Source: Silene latifolia (lineage: Eukaryota > Streptophyta > Magnoliopsida > Caryophyllales > Caryophyllaceae). Taken from it: DNA of 64,000 nt. Position numbers and translations under genes: made by a program. Of this stretch, positions 11,314 to 22,595 are shown piece by piece. The notes below the pieces were generated by a model, which had not been told where the DNA came from, ran no database searches, and saw only the letters and a list, made by a program, of their open reading frames with translations. How positions within the stretch are numbered: the stretch's first letter is position 1; each line of letters begins with the position of its first letter. Where the stretch lies: NCBI RefSeq assembly GCF_048544455.1, contig NC_133534.1:39184217-39248216 (forward strand), given 5' to 3'.

Positions 11314-12105
11314 TCAGCCGGTGTGTCTTGAGGGGTCGTCCGACCTGGGAATGTGCTGTATCTGGAAGGACTTCAATTTGACGGTGTCGGCTTTCACCCC
11401 TTCCAGGTATCTTACCATCCCGTCATCTCGAGCCTCATACTCTCCACTGATTTGGTTGGCCACCAATAGTGAGCATGTTTTCACCACGACGTGTTCCGCC
11501 CCGGCAGCCCTAGCTAACTCAACTCCATTTATCACCGCCTCGTATTCGGATTCGTTGTTCGAGGTCGAGAGGGTAAGTTTCAAGGCGTGCTCAAACACGT
11601 CTCCGTTTGGGCTGGTGATAAGAATGGCAGCTCCTGAGCTGTTCGCCGTGGGGGACCCGTCAGTAGTTATTTCCCATACGCCGGGATGCGGCTCTTCTTG
11701 GTCGGTCGGGGTTCCTTCAACCATGCCGACGTCGGTATTCATCGGGTCGCCCTCCTGCTGCAAGGATGGGCTCTTCCCCTTCCCTGACTTCTTTGCCACC
11801 TTGAGGGATTGCATGTTGCACCCTCTGGCGGATATCTGGGTGTTGACCACCTCGTCCTTCTCGTCCTTGGAGACGAGCTTATGCGCCTCCCCCCGGTCCG
11901 AGACATACATCAGTGTCAGGGCCCGGATTGACATTACTGCATCAGCCTCGCTCAGAGTGACGCGACCTATGAGGACGTTGTAGGCGAACGAGCCGTCAAT
12001 GACTACGAACTCAGATAGGACATTCTTCGCCGCATTCCCCTCGCCGAACATCACCGTGATCCCGATCAACCCTGGGGTACCAGCCGGCCCCGGAAAAGCG
12101 TACAA
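11314..12105 (-). CDS. Element F protease C-terminus fused to archaeal-type RNase H
   Basis: One uninterrupted 263-codon frame. The first third is the end of a retropepsin domain (YNVLIGRVTLSEADAV, the usual 'YN.ILGR' motif). The last half is an archaeal-type RNase H (TTDGSPTANSSGAAIL, ESEYEAVINGVELA). In intact relatives the whole RT and first RNase H lie between these parts; here they are missing without a frame break. The first two acidic residues (TDGS; ESEYEA) are present. The third position reads KTCSLLV where VxSDSQLV is usual, so the catalytic Asp is lost. The ending HIPRSDDPSRHTG also diverges. Probably enzymatically dead. Confidence 0.8.
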   Translation of the reverse strand: MYAFPGPAGTPGLIGITVMFGEGNAAKNVLSEFVVIDGSFAYNVLIGRVTLSEADAVMSIRALTLMYVSDRGEAHKLVSKDEKDEVVNTQISARGCNMQSLKVAKKSGKGKSPSLQQEGDPMNTDVGMVEGTPTDQEEPHPGVWEITTDGSPTANSSGAAILITSPNGDVFEHALKLTLSTSNNESEYEAVINGVELARAAGAEHVVVKTCSLLVANQISGEYEARDDGMVRYLEGVKADTVKLKSFQIQHIPRSDDPSRHTG

Positions 12106-12440
12106 CGGATTGGCGCAGGGCTCAAGTCTTCAACCTTCAGACCGAGGTTGAGAAAGCACTCCCTGAACATGATGTTCGTGTAGGCGCCTGTGTCAATCAG
12201 GCACCTCTTGACCAGGTGGTTGGATATGTCCAAGTGGACCACAAGTGGGTCGCTGTGAGGGGCGATGACTCCCTCGTAGTCCTTCTTCCCAATGGTCATG
12301 TCGGGGATGTTGGAGGCGGGGACCGCTGTTTTGGGCACAAAGTTGATGGCCTGATACAGCTCGTTCAGGTGCCGTTTGTGCCCATGAGCGGACCCACCGT
12401 TCTCGTTGCCCCGATGACAACATGGATCACTCCTATCCAT
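12066..12440 (-). pseudogene. Element F protease N-terminal part
   Basis: The frame contains HLVKRCLIDTGAYTNIMF, with the aspartic protease triad Asp-Thr-Gly. It overlaps the next frame (ending 12105) and needs a frameshift there to continue into YNVLIGR. Upstream sequence (NELYQAINFVPKTAVPA) resembles the Gag-protease linker of Tat elements. Retropepsin would cleave the polyprotein inside virus-like particles. Confidence 0.75.
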
Positions 12441-12459
12441 TCAAAGACGGATTTATTAT

Positions 12460-13992
12460 TTGAACCGCCGGCCTCAGTCTTTTGGCCTTTGGCAACATAC
12501 TTGCCGAGGCTCCCCTTCCGGATTAGCTCTTCAATGGTATTCTTCGGATGCGCGAGTTGTCGATAAGGTGACCGGTGTGGCCGTGGTACTCACAGTACTG
12601 GCTCGTGTCACCGTCTCCCTTCGGCTTGGGGGGCTTTTCCCACTTCTGGCCCTCGCCCTTGCTCAGGGGGGTGTGATCATTGTACCGCCTTTGGTGGTAC
12701 GTTCCCGAACTCCCCCCGGCGCCCGCCGAGTTCTGCTTCCTGGCAGATCTATCAGACCGTGACCTATTATTGTCACGGCGTCTTTCATCCGGGTTGTCCT
12801 CCCGGTGGCTCTTCTTCTCTGAGTGCCCAGCCTCGCTGTGGCCTACCCAGGTCTTGTGATAGTCTTCCACCTTGATGGCCTGGTCGGCCATCTTCCTAGC
12901 GGCGTCTAAGCCCAAACCGCCGCACTTGATGAGCTCGTTTTTTAAGTCTCCCCTTGGGAGGCCTTTCATCGTCGAAGGTGCCACCTCATTGTTCGGCTCA
13001 CGAATCTGCTCGAACCTTGGCGTCGAATCTCTTTACATAGCTTCGGAGAGACTCGCCTCCCTCCCGCTTGATAGTCGAAGGTCCGATGTCTCCACGGCCC
13101 TCCTTTTATTGCAAGAGTATTGGGCTAAGAAGGCGTCCCTTAGGTCGGCGTAACAGTATACCGAGCCGTCGGGCAGCCCCTTGTACCAACTCTGAGCCAT
13201 CCCATGCAAGGTTGTTGGGAAGACTCGGCACCAGACTTCGTCGGGTTGCTCCCACACCGACATGTACGACTCAAAGGCCTCGGCATAATCGGTGGGGTCG
13301 CTATCCCCTTTGTATGTGAACGCCGACAACTTTAGCTTGGTTGGCACGGCGGTTTCAAGGACGTAGGCATTGAGGGGCTGTCTGACCACGTGTCGGACGA
13401 CACGCGGCGATCGGCTCCTCGCATTCCTAGTCCGGCTCCTCTCCCCGTGGCGGGAAGGGCTTCTCCTCCGACTCTGGTGAGTCGGGCTTCTTCTTCGACT
13501 CTGGTGAGTCGGGCTTCTTCTCCGACTCTAGCGAGTCGGACTTCTCTCACTTCTCTGAGGCAGGCCTCGTCGGTGCTGCGGCGATGCCGTCCTCCCGCGG
13601 GTCCGGGAAGGACTTAGGTCTACCACTAGCACTTTGGGCTCCTCCGGCGTCTTGACGGGGCCAGCTTCTTCCAGTGCTCCATTCAAGTCTCTTGGAGTCA
13701 CCTTCTGGGCCCTGGTCTCCTGGACGGGTTCCGCCGCTCTTGTCGGTGTGACAGTGTGAGCCGACGTACTACCAATTAGGTCCAGGAGTAGCTTTAGTTT
13801 CGCTGCATCGACCACATGTCCCATGATGGTGACCTGGTTGACGGGCAGCGGCGTATCTGGTATTATTGGCATCCCGTACTCCGGTTGAATTACCCGGCCG
13901 GTGGAGGGCTGCGCAACTCCAGAACTGTGGACGGTATTATCTTGGCAGAACTCGGTTTCGTCAGTTACGAATACCTCTTGTTGTTTTGACAT
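12460..13992 (-). pseudogene. Element F gag (frameshifted)
   Basis: The start Met at 13992 lies about 80 bp inside the primer-binding site. The N-terminal part (to about 13530) is followed by an Arg/Glu repeat segment. The retrotransposon Gag core spans about 13389-13033 (SAFTYKGDSDPTDYAEAFES, TLHGMAQSWYKGLPDGSVYC). A basic tail (about 12984-12523) has a degenerate knuckle YCEYHGHTGHLIDNS, lacking the second Cys. Frames change near 13530, 13390 and 13000. Gag would form the particle. Confidence 0.8.
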
Positions 13993-14070
13993 CTTCTTGG
14001 CTTTTTGGGTGGGTTTTTGTTTTGGGTTTTTTTTGTTTGGGAATGAATGTGACTAGCTTCTAGTGTCTAT

Positions 14071-14088
14071 TCCCCACAGACGGCGCCA
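14071..14088 (-). promoter_or_regulatory. Primer-binding site of element F
   Basis: Minus strand TGGCGCCGTCTGTGGGGA, two bases inside the LTR at 14091. The TGGCGCCGTC start is common in Tat elements. It resembles a tRNA 3' end with terminal CCA; I do not assign the tRNA with confidence. Confidence 0.8.
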
Positions 14089-14090
14089 AT

Positions 14091-14673
14091 TGTTCCGGGT
14101 GTAATTCCAGAGCAGTTATACGTTACCACCCGTGCTTGTAGAATGACGTCTTTAGTTGAATCCTCCTTGCGGTCTCCTGAAACGATGAACAAACTGAGGG
14201 CTCGGCTTTGGACCGAGCGAACTCACTCCGACGCTCAAGTCAGTAAACTTAGAGAGATAAGTTGTTGTTACTTGGCGAAGTATATATTGTAGAGAGATAA
14301 GGAAGATATTACCAGATGAATAGTGATTCTTGAGTTAAATTGTGGATCCCCTCCTCAATGAGAGTTGAGGAGTATTTATAGACTTTCACCTTTTGTCACG
14401 TAGTGGCCAAGTGGCTAGCAGGTGGAAAGACTGATCTACCCCTCGGCCGAGGGACCCATGGCAGGCCGACGGGCCCTGTTGACTCACCGCTGAGGGGTCT
14501 TGGATGTGAGTTCGCGGGTGTGTGCCTCGGCTGGCTAGTTGTCCCCGCCGAGGCACAAGAGACAGGCCGACAGGTGGCGTCGGTTAGGCTGTCTAAGCCG
14601 TTGACTTGCTGTGGATATCTTTGACCTTGCTCAATATGTTGACTGGTCAGCGGGTGCAGAATATGCCCCATCA
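14091..14673 (-). repeat. 5' LTR of element F
   Basis: 583 bp, the partner of 6407-6998. A minus-strand TATA box lies at 14373-14380. The two copies differ by small indels, mostly near 14405 and 14610-14660, including a loss of one GGCCAAGT unit. Confidence 0.92.
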
Positions 14674-14678
14674 GTTTC

Positions 14679-17600
14679 TAACAAATTACTAACACGTTCT
14701 AATAAAGTATATCTAAATCCCATCTTAGCTTCGCCTGTCTCGGGAATGGTCGGTCTTCACAAATCTGATAAATCTGACGTTTTAAAATTTGTAAAAGTTT
14801 TATAAGAAAAACAACAAACGTCAGGTGGGTAGATTAACTTCTTTAAACAACTAAAACATAACATAAACAATCATTATCAGCATGTATATCAGAATCATAC
14901 GTCCATACTTTTAACACACAATTTTTGAGAAAACAAACAAATTTTTCAATGCCGTATTGCTTTTAGTAACACTTTATCACGATATACCGGCCAATTATCA
15001 TACACATTCCGATTATATGACCAATAACTGAAACTTGTACGATAATCATATACCGCCAATCACACCGATACCAGGGGGCTTACATTATTACCCCTGTTTA
15101 CCGTGGTGACATAAGCACGTTTAAAACGAAATTCTTCCACTCATCTCCGTGGTCGAATGCCGAGTGCGTGGGGTTATTACCCGTACCACGGACTAAACAC
15201 CACCCGGCTATTATCCCCTAAGCCTAACCAAATATAGACCTTAGGGAACCCGGGTGCGATCCACCTAACACGTACGAGACTGATCAGGTCCCCACCTAAA
15301 GCATGGCCACACTCCCGCCTACTCTCGAGTCTAAGGATAGGTCCACCAAAGACCCTTCGTACGCAATGGACGGTTTTATACGGTTAAGCTAATTGCTATT
15401 CTTCCATGTCATTACGTACACAATAGTAATAACATGCTTTCCCGCTCAATGAGCTTTCGAATTCAGCCCTAAAAATGCCCAAGAAAAATAGAATATTTCC
15501 AAAATTCATTTTTAAAACGTTGTGTTAAAATTTCCATTTCCAACTGAGTTCCTTTTCTTTTATAAACCTTTAGCCGGAACCATGTAGCAGATAATCAAAC
15601 AATAGTCTCCTTATTGGGGTTGTCCCTATTTATAAGCCGGGGATTGGCTATCGACTTGGTTAATATTGCGAGTGATTCACAAGATTATCAAACCAAGTTG
15701 AATCAATTAACTAAGGGACAGTCTTAGACCCTTGGTAATTAATTGATTAAAAATCGCTCCTAGTTCTATTATGTTATTTACTTGACATATCCCATAAATT
15801 TGAGCAATCTTGGTTAAGTAAACTTGATCAAAGTGTTAAGAGACCTTTGTTTCAAAATTCCGATTTAGTACCTCCATAATTGACCAACGATAAGGAGGCT
15901 AAGAGAACTTGAGTTTATCTAAAACTTCGAGTAAAAATTCAAGTCTTCGAAAATTTGCCTCTAAATCATAATTTGAATAATAATAAAAAAAAATGAATGC
16001 GTTGATTGAGAAATTTTGAAAGGGTTTATTTTAGCCAAATCTTTTTAACATAGGTAAATGTAACTTTTACTCCAAATCCTCCTTAAACTGACGTAGTAGT
16101 AGTTATTATCAAATGGTGACTCTTAAAATAAATTTTCTACGTCGATACAATCTTAAACTTTAAAATTGGACTAACGATATCGTGTGTCTGGCCTAAGCGA
16201 TTGCCAAGGTGCTAAAATTATTCTTACTTACTCGTAAAAATATAAACTAGATCTTTAATTATTACATCTTTGGGGTATCGATAGTTAAGTCTCGCATCCA
16301 ATAATTAAATTACATCGCTTCGTGGACAAATAAATAGATAAAAAAAAACCTAAATTACATGGCTTCTAAATTATATTATAATAATGAAATCAAATAAGAC
16401 AAATAGTAGAACATAGAACATTTATTACTCAATCAAATAAATAAGACTAAGGATATAATATATGGAAGTAAGTATTACCAAATTAAGATGTAACTAGATA
16501 TAAATGTAACTTTTATCTTATAAAACTTTTATTAAAAAGCCTCTGATCAATTAAGGGTTCGGTCAAAGTTTTCAAAATAAATATCATTATTATTAGTCAA
16601 AAACTAGTTTATAAAATAAGATTAAAATAATCTAAAATTTGAAGGACTAATCTTCTATTGACCAAAATCATTTGGCTAAACACAATCAACAATTTGAAAC
16701 AAAACTTTCGTACAAAACTTTCTCTAATTGAAAAAAATATATGAAGTATCAATCAATAAATTTAAGCTTGTAGAAAGAAATATCAACCCCCATGATTTCA
16801 AGTATTCTGCCAACAACACCTTCCTTAACCGAATATTTTTATTACTCAATCTTAAGCTCATTGAAATTGATTTAATAGATAATGTTAATACATGCAAAAA
16901 TAAGAGCAAGCAAAATTAACAAGTAGTAGTTTTCACATGCAAATATGCAACAATAAACCATGAAAAGGAAGTGTTAATTTACCCACCCTTATAAAGGGAT
17001 TTTGTTAATCTTAATAAAATGTCAGCCTTGAGATGGTTCTAATGAGTCGGGGAAATTGATATCCGCTTCCTCCGCCTCTCTTTCTTCTCGGTACGAGTAT
17101 CAACCCATCAATAAAAATTCTACAATTAGACCACTATAATAATCCAATTAGAGTATATTTTGAAGTATAAATTACCTTTAAGTCAAGATCTCATAAAAAC
17201 TTTGACATGCATGTTATTTTTGAACATAAGTAAACTAAAAGAATGTGAGAAATTAGATTTTTAGAGGAAAATTAGTATTAATACCTTTAACTAATTGTAG
17301 GGTGAATAAATGAGATGAACATCCATAAAGAGAAGCATTCAAGATGAAAATTTGAGAAACTTAATCAAGTTTGAACTAGATAATGAAGGGGATTTGGATC
17401 ATTTATTGTTTTATTTAGTGCGTTTTCGATTTTCTGGGAATGCAAAGCCAAAAGAATGGTTTTTATTTACTTTGTGTGTAAATGACAAGTCAAGGACGAA
17501 GGAAAATAGAGGTGGCATTCAAAGGCAATTGTGATTATTAAAGTCATCTTAAGAGCAACGAAAGGAATGGACACGTAGTGCCATTAGGGGCCAACTGTTA

Positions 17601-18419
17601 AATTTTTCCCTCCGTCTTACAATTGAAAATAACTCTTACAATAGTAATGATGTAACAATTAGTCTTCCACAAGGCGGCCACAAATGAGATTTTGTGATGG
17701 TGTAATTGCACAAACAAAACACAACTACTTAATTAGCTAAGTGTGGTCACGGGTTGATAATAATCGCATAGTAACAGTATAACGTTTTGGAAACTCGAAA
17801 TATATTACTTTTAATATTTGATTGAAAATGTAGTGTCGCGGCGTCAAACGAGTCCAGTGTTACTATAAAATGGAGATTTAATTTTGTAGTACATAAATTG
17901 GACGTCGGTTAATAAAATAAAAAGTTTCAATAGCAGTTTACTTTTAACATCGTACTTTAAAAGTTACATAAAATAATATTTAAAAGTTCTATTTCAATGC
18001 CTCTGAAACTATATTTTAATATGAAAATATTATTTTTGATAAACCATAATAGTCATATTGAAGTCAGATTAGAAAAATGGAGTGACTTGCAACTCTTGGC
18101 TCGATCGACTAGATACGTGTCTAATCTAGCTTCAACTTCATCTGGTGAGTCTAAACTTCGTGCTCTCCCCTTCGAATCGCATAAGCAACATCTGATCACG
18201 ATATCTAACGAAAGATTTTTATCCGTCTTAAGTTGAGATGGAAAATGAAATAAATTGAAATTTTAAGAGAGAAGCTTCAAAACAAGGTTATTGTGAAAAA
18301 TAAAAAAGTGAAAACTTGTACATTCTACGAAAGGGGGTCTAGTAGTTTAAAAATCCAACAGAATATAACTTAAAATAAGAAGAAATTATAAAATATTTAT
18401 AAAAATACGGGGTGTTACA
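14679..18419. other. Right part of the solo LTR, no gene
   Basis: About 3.7 kb with no supported coding frame. Frames of about 60 codons occur on both strands and match nothing. The sequence ends in the ACGGGGTGTTACA terminus of the solo LTR. Confidence 0.6.
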
Positions 18420-18424
18420 TCGTG

Positions 18425-20148
18425 CGGGGTCAGTGACAAGTAAATGAGGCCAAATATATTATATTTTAACCAATTATTAGTGGAAAAAGGTAGAAGATCA
18501 GAAGGTAGATAACAATACTAATAATTAAGTTTTCTAAAAGAGTTGCATAAGTTTTCTAAAAACTAAAAACAAAGCTTATATAGTAATTAGGTAGAATAAC
18601 TAGATTAGGAAAGAAATAATAAAAGTCGGAACAAACCGAGTAAGATAACATAACAAGTCATAATATAACAAGTCACATATGGGTCGCATATACTTATTGA
18701 GGTCGCATGTAGATCAAATGTAGTGAAATCACTTTGATGCGCAGGTACACGTGAGTCGCGTGTTGGTCGAATGTTGGCGAATGTCCTGTTGCTGGAACTT
18801 TTCTTCTCTTTGTTCGACCTATGTTTAACCCTTTTTTGTGCGTGTAGGTTGCGCCTAGCTCCCTCCTCCCGAGCCTGAACACCAATTTTAAACTCTACTT
18901 ACATGGGTCACAATCATAGCTTCAAAAACCCGACTCAAACAACCACTTTCATGACTAATCAAGATCACTCCAAAGCTCATAAGTTATCAAGCACACATTC
19001 ATTTAAAAAATTACTCTATAAAGTCCACAAAAGATCATCTCAAGGCCTCTAATTTGCACAAATTAAATCAAATTAACATCTACTAAATACATCATAAAAC
19101 CAGTTATATTATTGGTGGAATTAAATCAATCTCTAAGGCATATTGAAATAAGTGTAGTTATGAGTTTGTGAATGTAATTGTCAGAAAAAGTAGTTGAGAG
19201 TACTGAAATTCCTATATTGTGGTATAGGTAAGTTGGGTGAAATTAATAATGGGTGGGCAGTAATTGCTAAAGAAGCTGAAATGGTCGAGGTGTTAAAGTC
19301 AAGGGATAAATATAATAGGATGAATTTTTATATTACAACTTTCCGCAACATTGCTTATGTAGACCTAAAGAATCTCTTTTAGAATAAAAAATATCATCAT
19401 AAAGAGACAACTTCCTCTCTCCATAAAGACTTCTCCAATAAGAAAAAAAAGCATATTAAAAGGGGTGATTTCCCTAAATATGGTTATTGAAGAAAATAAT
19501 TCCCTCTGTATGGTTCATTTAAAAATATTTCTCATCATAATGTTTCTTTAGGTTTGGTTAATCCAAGTCTTAGTTTTAGGTCCTTAAGTGAAAAAAAAAC
19601 GACAACGTATACAATATAGTATCTACCTTATTTTTGGGAATTTATGGTATAGTTCTCATATGGAACTATCAGTATGCCCTTATTTCTTAAGTCTGCTATT
19701 ATTAGCGATGAACTGCTCAATTTTGTTGGTTGTCTATGAGTGTTTTTTGCCCTTGAAGAGTATAAAGATACCTAAACATTTCAGATTCTAGTTTTAGTTC
19801 CCTTAATTTCGATGCTTAACGTCTGTAATACAAATGCACATGACAATTGAGGTATATTTTTTCTTCAACTAGTTTAGGCGGTTGCTTCTTATAAGCAAAT
19901 TGCACCAACAATAGTACAAGTGCTTTATTTACTATTTAGTTACTTTTCGTCTTTGATTTGTGACTGACCGTCTTATTTTTTGTATTGTTTATGGGCTCAT
20001 TTGCAAGGATGTTAACCGGTTAATCAATATAGATTGTGAAAGACATAAAGTACGAAATTTATAGCAACAAAAAATGCTTATTTTTACCAAACGTTGATTA
20101 CAATCTAATTGGCATAGTGGTAAATTGTATACATTATTTGTGACATGT
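18425..20148. other. Intergenic, no gene seen
   Basis: AT-rich DNA. The segment 18670-18790 has several loose repeats of GGTCGCATGT / GGTCGAATGT. Short frames at 19194-19382 and 19588-19791 have no recognisable domain. Confidence 0.5.
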
Positions 20149-20237
20149 TTTTTTGTCTAACGAAACGCGCACTTATTCACATTACAATAGAGGGGAGAGA
20201 AGATTTGAATCTGAGGCCCATTGTCCACAATACCTCT
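20149..20237 (-). mobile_element. SINE remnant cut by the Athila LTR
   Basis: The minus strand reads AAGAGGTATTGTGGACAATGGG, then a box B-like CAGATTCAAATC, CCCTCTATTGTAATGTG and GTGCGCGTTTCGTTAGAC followed by a poly(A) tail. This matches the SINE copies at 60346-60606. The head with box A is missing because element A's LTR starts at 20238. Confidence 0.75.
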
Positions 20238-21515
20238 TGATGAGTCATAATTATATACATATTTATGCCTCCCCTTAATTACTTTTGATACGATTTTCGT
20301 GCTAATTAATGTTAATTACATGCCTTTTATGTTAGAACGTTGATACTTCCGCTATTTGATGTTTAATGCAGGAATGATGCATTTGAGGAGCAAAGAAATG
20401 AAATGGGCATCACGGAGTTGGCATGAAGGATTACACGAAGCATGGCACGAGAATCCATAAGAATGAAGGAAGAGAAATTAAGAAGACTGCACGAAGAAAA
20501 GAGCATAAACAAGTGATGCCTCGATCAACTATGGCCGGGATCGATCGAGGAAGTTGGTGACTTGATCGAGTAAGACAAGGCTCGATCGAGGAACTACTTA
20601 TCTCCATATTTTCCGCAAATTTCCTTAAGTCGGTTATGTTTTACTATAAATACCTAAACCGTATCCTAGTTTATTGGACGCTTTATTTTACTTAGTTTCG
20701 TATTGCTACCCAAGAAAACTCTCAAAATACTTTTAGTTTAGATTATTGTTCTTACTTTTGGATCTAAATTCCGTTCTTCATTATTCGTTAAGGTACTTAA
20801 TCTTTCCTCATTAATTATTTATTTAGTTCATGCTATTATTTCTTTGTTCTTATTTATTGTCTTTAATTATGTCTTCATCAATTATTGTTGTTGTTCTTCC
20901 CTTTAATATGAGTAGCTAATTCTCTTATCTAGGGTGAATGGGGATCTAGGTTGTTAGAAGGGGAAATTTATTAATGAATTGATAGTTAAGATTGCTTATT
21001 CGTTGTTGTTCAGTTTATTGTTCTTCATCTAGTTAGTTAATTATTGGCCAGGGTTAATTGACTAGTATAGCAAATTAAGACTTTCACCGACTGTGTTAGA
21101 ATCAATATAGGTTGCGATAACTGAATAGAGATAATTTAATGATAGAGATTGCATGTTAAATTAGATCTAAAGGAATATTGAATCGACCGATCATATAACC
21201 TTAAACAACATAATTAGCTCTATCAATAAGTTAAGACTCACCCCCGAATAACTACCTAGTGAACCTAAACCCTAGACTTCTTAATATTATTGTTTACAGT
21301 CTTTACTCTATCTGCAATGAGTTGTTAGCAAAAAAAAAAAAAAAAAAACAATCAAAACCCCCAAGAATTGTTACTTTAAGACGAACTTGGACTTTAGCAA
21401 ACTGATTATTACCGCCTGCCTGTGGATACGATGCCCTACTTACCGCTAGCTATTTGTTAGTAGTATTATAGGATTTATTTTGATTAAGGCCAAACGACTG
21501 AAAATAACCTTGTCA
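20238..21515 (+). repeat. 5' LTR of element A
   Basis: 1278 bp, beginning TGATGAGTCATAATT and ending CCTTGTCA. TATAAATA lies at 20645-20652. A block at about 20519-20600 carries three to four CTCGATCGAG-type palindromes. It has a 19-20-A run near 21331 absent from the 3' copy. Confidence 0.9.
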
Positions 21516-21519
21516 AATT

Positions 21520-21537
21520 TGGCGCCGTTGCCGGGGA
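21520..21537 (+). promoter_or_regulatory. Primer-binding site of element A (tRNA-Asp type)
   Basis: TGGCGCCGTTGCCGGGGA, four bases after the LTR. It is complementary to the 3' end of plant tRNA-Asp, the usual primer of Athila elements. Confidence 0.9.
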
Positions 21538-21636
21538 AGCAACAATTTTCTTGTTTGTTTTTGTTTATTTTTATCTTTCGTTTCAGAGAGCATTCGTTTC
21601 TTGAGACAGATTTATCTCTTCTTGTTGTTTCCGTGT

Positions 21637-22590
21637 ATGCCCAGGTCTAACAGGTTAGAGATTATACCTTTTGACCCCGAGCCAGAAAAGACTTTTCGCT
21701 ACAGACGAAAATTTCAAAGAGAAGTAAGTCAGGTGGAAGACTTGAGTACACTTGACTACGAGCGGTATACTTTCGTAGAAGATTCGTCCTTAGAAGAGGA
21801 CACCCTTATTTATGCACCAGTTACTCCTACAACATCAAAGATGCCGACCTTGGCAAGTCATTCCGAACCCACGGTCGCTTCTATTCCTAAAGGCTTCAAG
21901 CTCCATACCACTGATAAAGGGACTTTTGAGATCATGCCTTCATATATAAACTTGGTTGAGAGAAATATGTTTGGAGGAAAAGCAGGAGAGGACCCCGCAA
22001 AGCATATGGAGAAGTTTATTACATATTGTTGCTCTATTCCTTTGACAGCTGGGGTGACTCAAGATCAAGCAGACTTTATTTTCTTTCTCTTTGAGAGATG
22101 ATGCAGCTGAGTGGCTTCGTGACTTGGATATGGAGACCGACACAATCACTAACTGGACTTTATTAGCTCTTGTATTCTACAAGAGGTATTTTCCACCACA
22201 GAAGACAAATGCTCTTAGAATTCAGATTACAAGTTTTAAGCAAGGTCCTACTGAGAATTTTAATGAAGCATGGGTTCGTTTCAAGAGGCTAGTTCGATCC
22301 GTTCCCCACCCTGGTTTCAAAATTTTGTTCCTTTGCAACCAGTTTTACAACGGGTTATATGACGATCAGTCGATCATAGAGCCTTGCTTGATTCAGCTGC
22401 TAATGGGAGATTCCAAGATAACACTAATGACGGTAATGCTTAGAAGTTGATTGATCAGATAGCTACTCACACAGCTGAGTATGGTAACCCCAGAGGAAGT
22501 AAGAGAGGAAATGGTTCAGATAATGCTATTGCAGCACAGCTGGAGGCTCTAACGGCTCAAATAACTGAATTGAAGACTATTTAGTCTTTG
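21637..22590 (+). pseudogene. Element A gag, first segment
   Basis: The ATG at 21637 opens MPRSNRLEIIPFDPEPEK. The Athila Gag core follows: INLVERNMFGGKAGEDPAKH, then a one-base frame change near 22090 in the FSFSLRDDAAEWL motif. Next come FKQGPTENFNEAWVRFKRLV and FLCNQFYNGLYDDQS. A second disruption occurs near 22440 before IDQIATHTAEYGN. A stop (TAG, about 22582) lies just before the insertion of element B at 22591-22595. Gag would form the particle. The rest of the protein continues at 29125. Confidence 0.82.
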
Positions 22591-22595
22591 AGTAA

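Larger units (their letters stand above)
6407..14673 (-). mobile_element. Element F: Tat-lineage Ty3/gypsy retrotransposon, internally deleted
   Basis: Two LTRs (6407-6998 and 14091-14673) bound 7.1 kb of internal DNA, and the duplication GTTTC flanks the whole (6402-6406 and 14674-14678). The element reads on the minus strand: primer-binding site at 14071-14088, then gag, protease, archaeal-type RNase H, a minisatellite, an opposite-strand gene, and a purine tract next to 6998. Reverse transcriptase, the ordinary RNase H and integrase are absent, so it cannot move alone. The extra opposite-strand gene between pol and the 3' LTR is typical of the Tat lineage. Confidence 0.9.
6268..18419. mobile_element. 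Solo LTR (about 3.9 kb net), split by element F
   Basis: The left end reads TGTAACAACCCGTATTT and the right end, inverted, reads TGTAACACCCCGTATTT. The outer 5-bp duplication TCGTG is exact (6263-6267 and 18420-18424). Subtracting element F and its duplication leaves about 3,880 bp with no coding sequence, PBS or PPT. TG..CA ends and a 5-bp duplication point to a solo LTR left by LTR-LTR recombination. Long LTRs starting TGTAACACCCC are common in plant chromoviruses such as Tekay/Del; that lineage call is an inference. Confidence 0.7.

Noticed and set aside
11159..11983. 274-codon plus-strand frame opposite the protease-RNase H frame
   Set aside because: It is the shadow of the minus-strand frame, which has clear protease and RNase H motifs.
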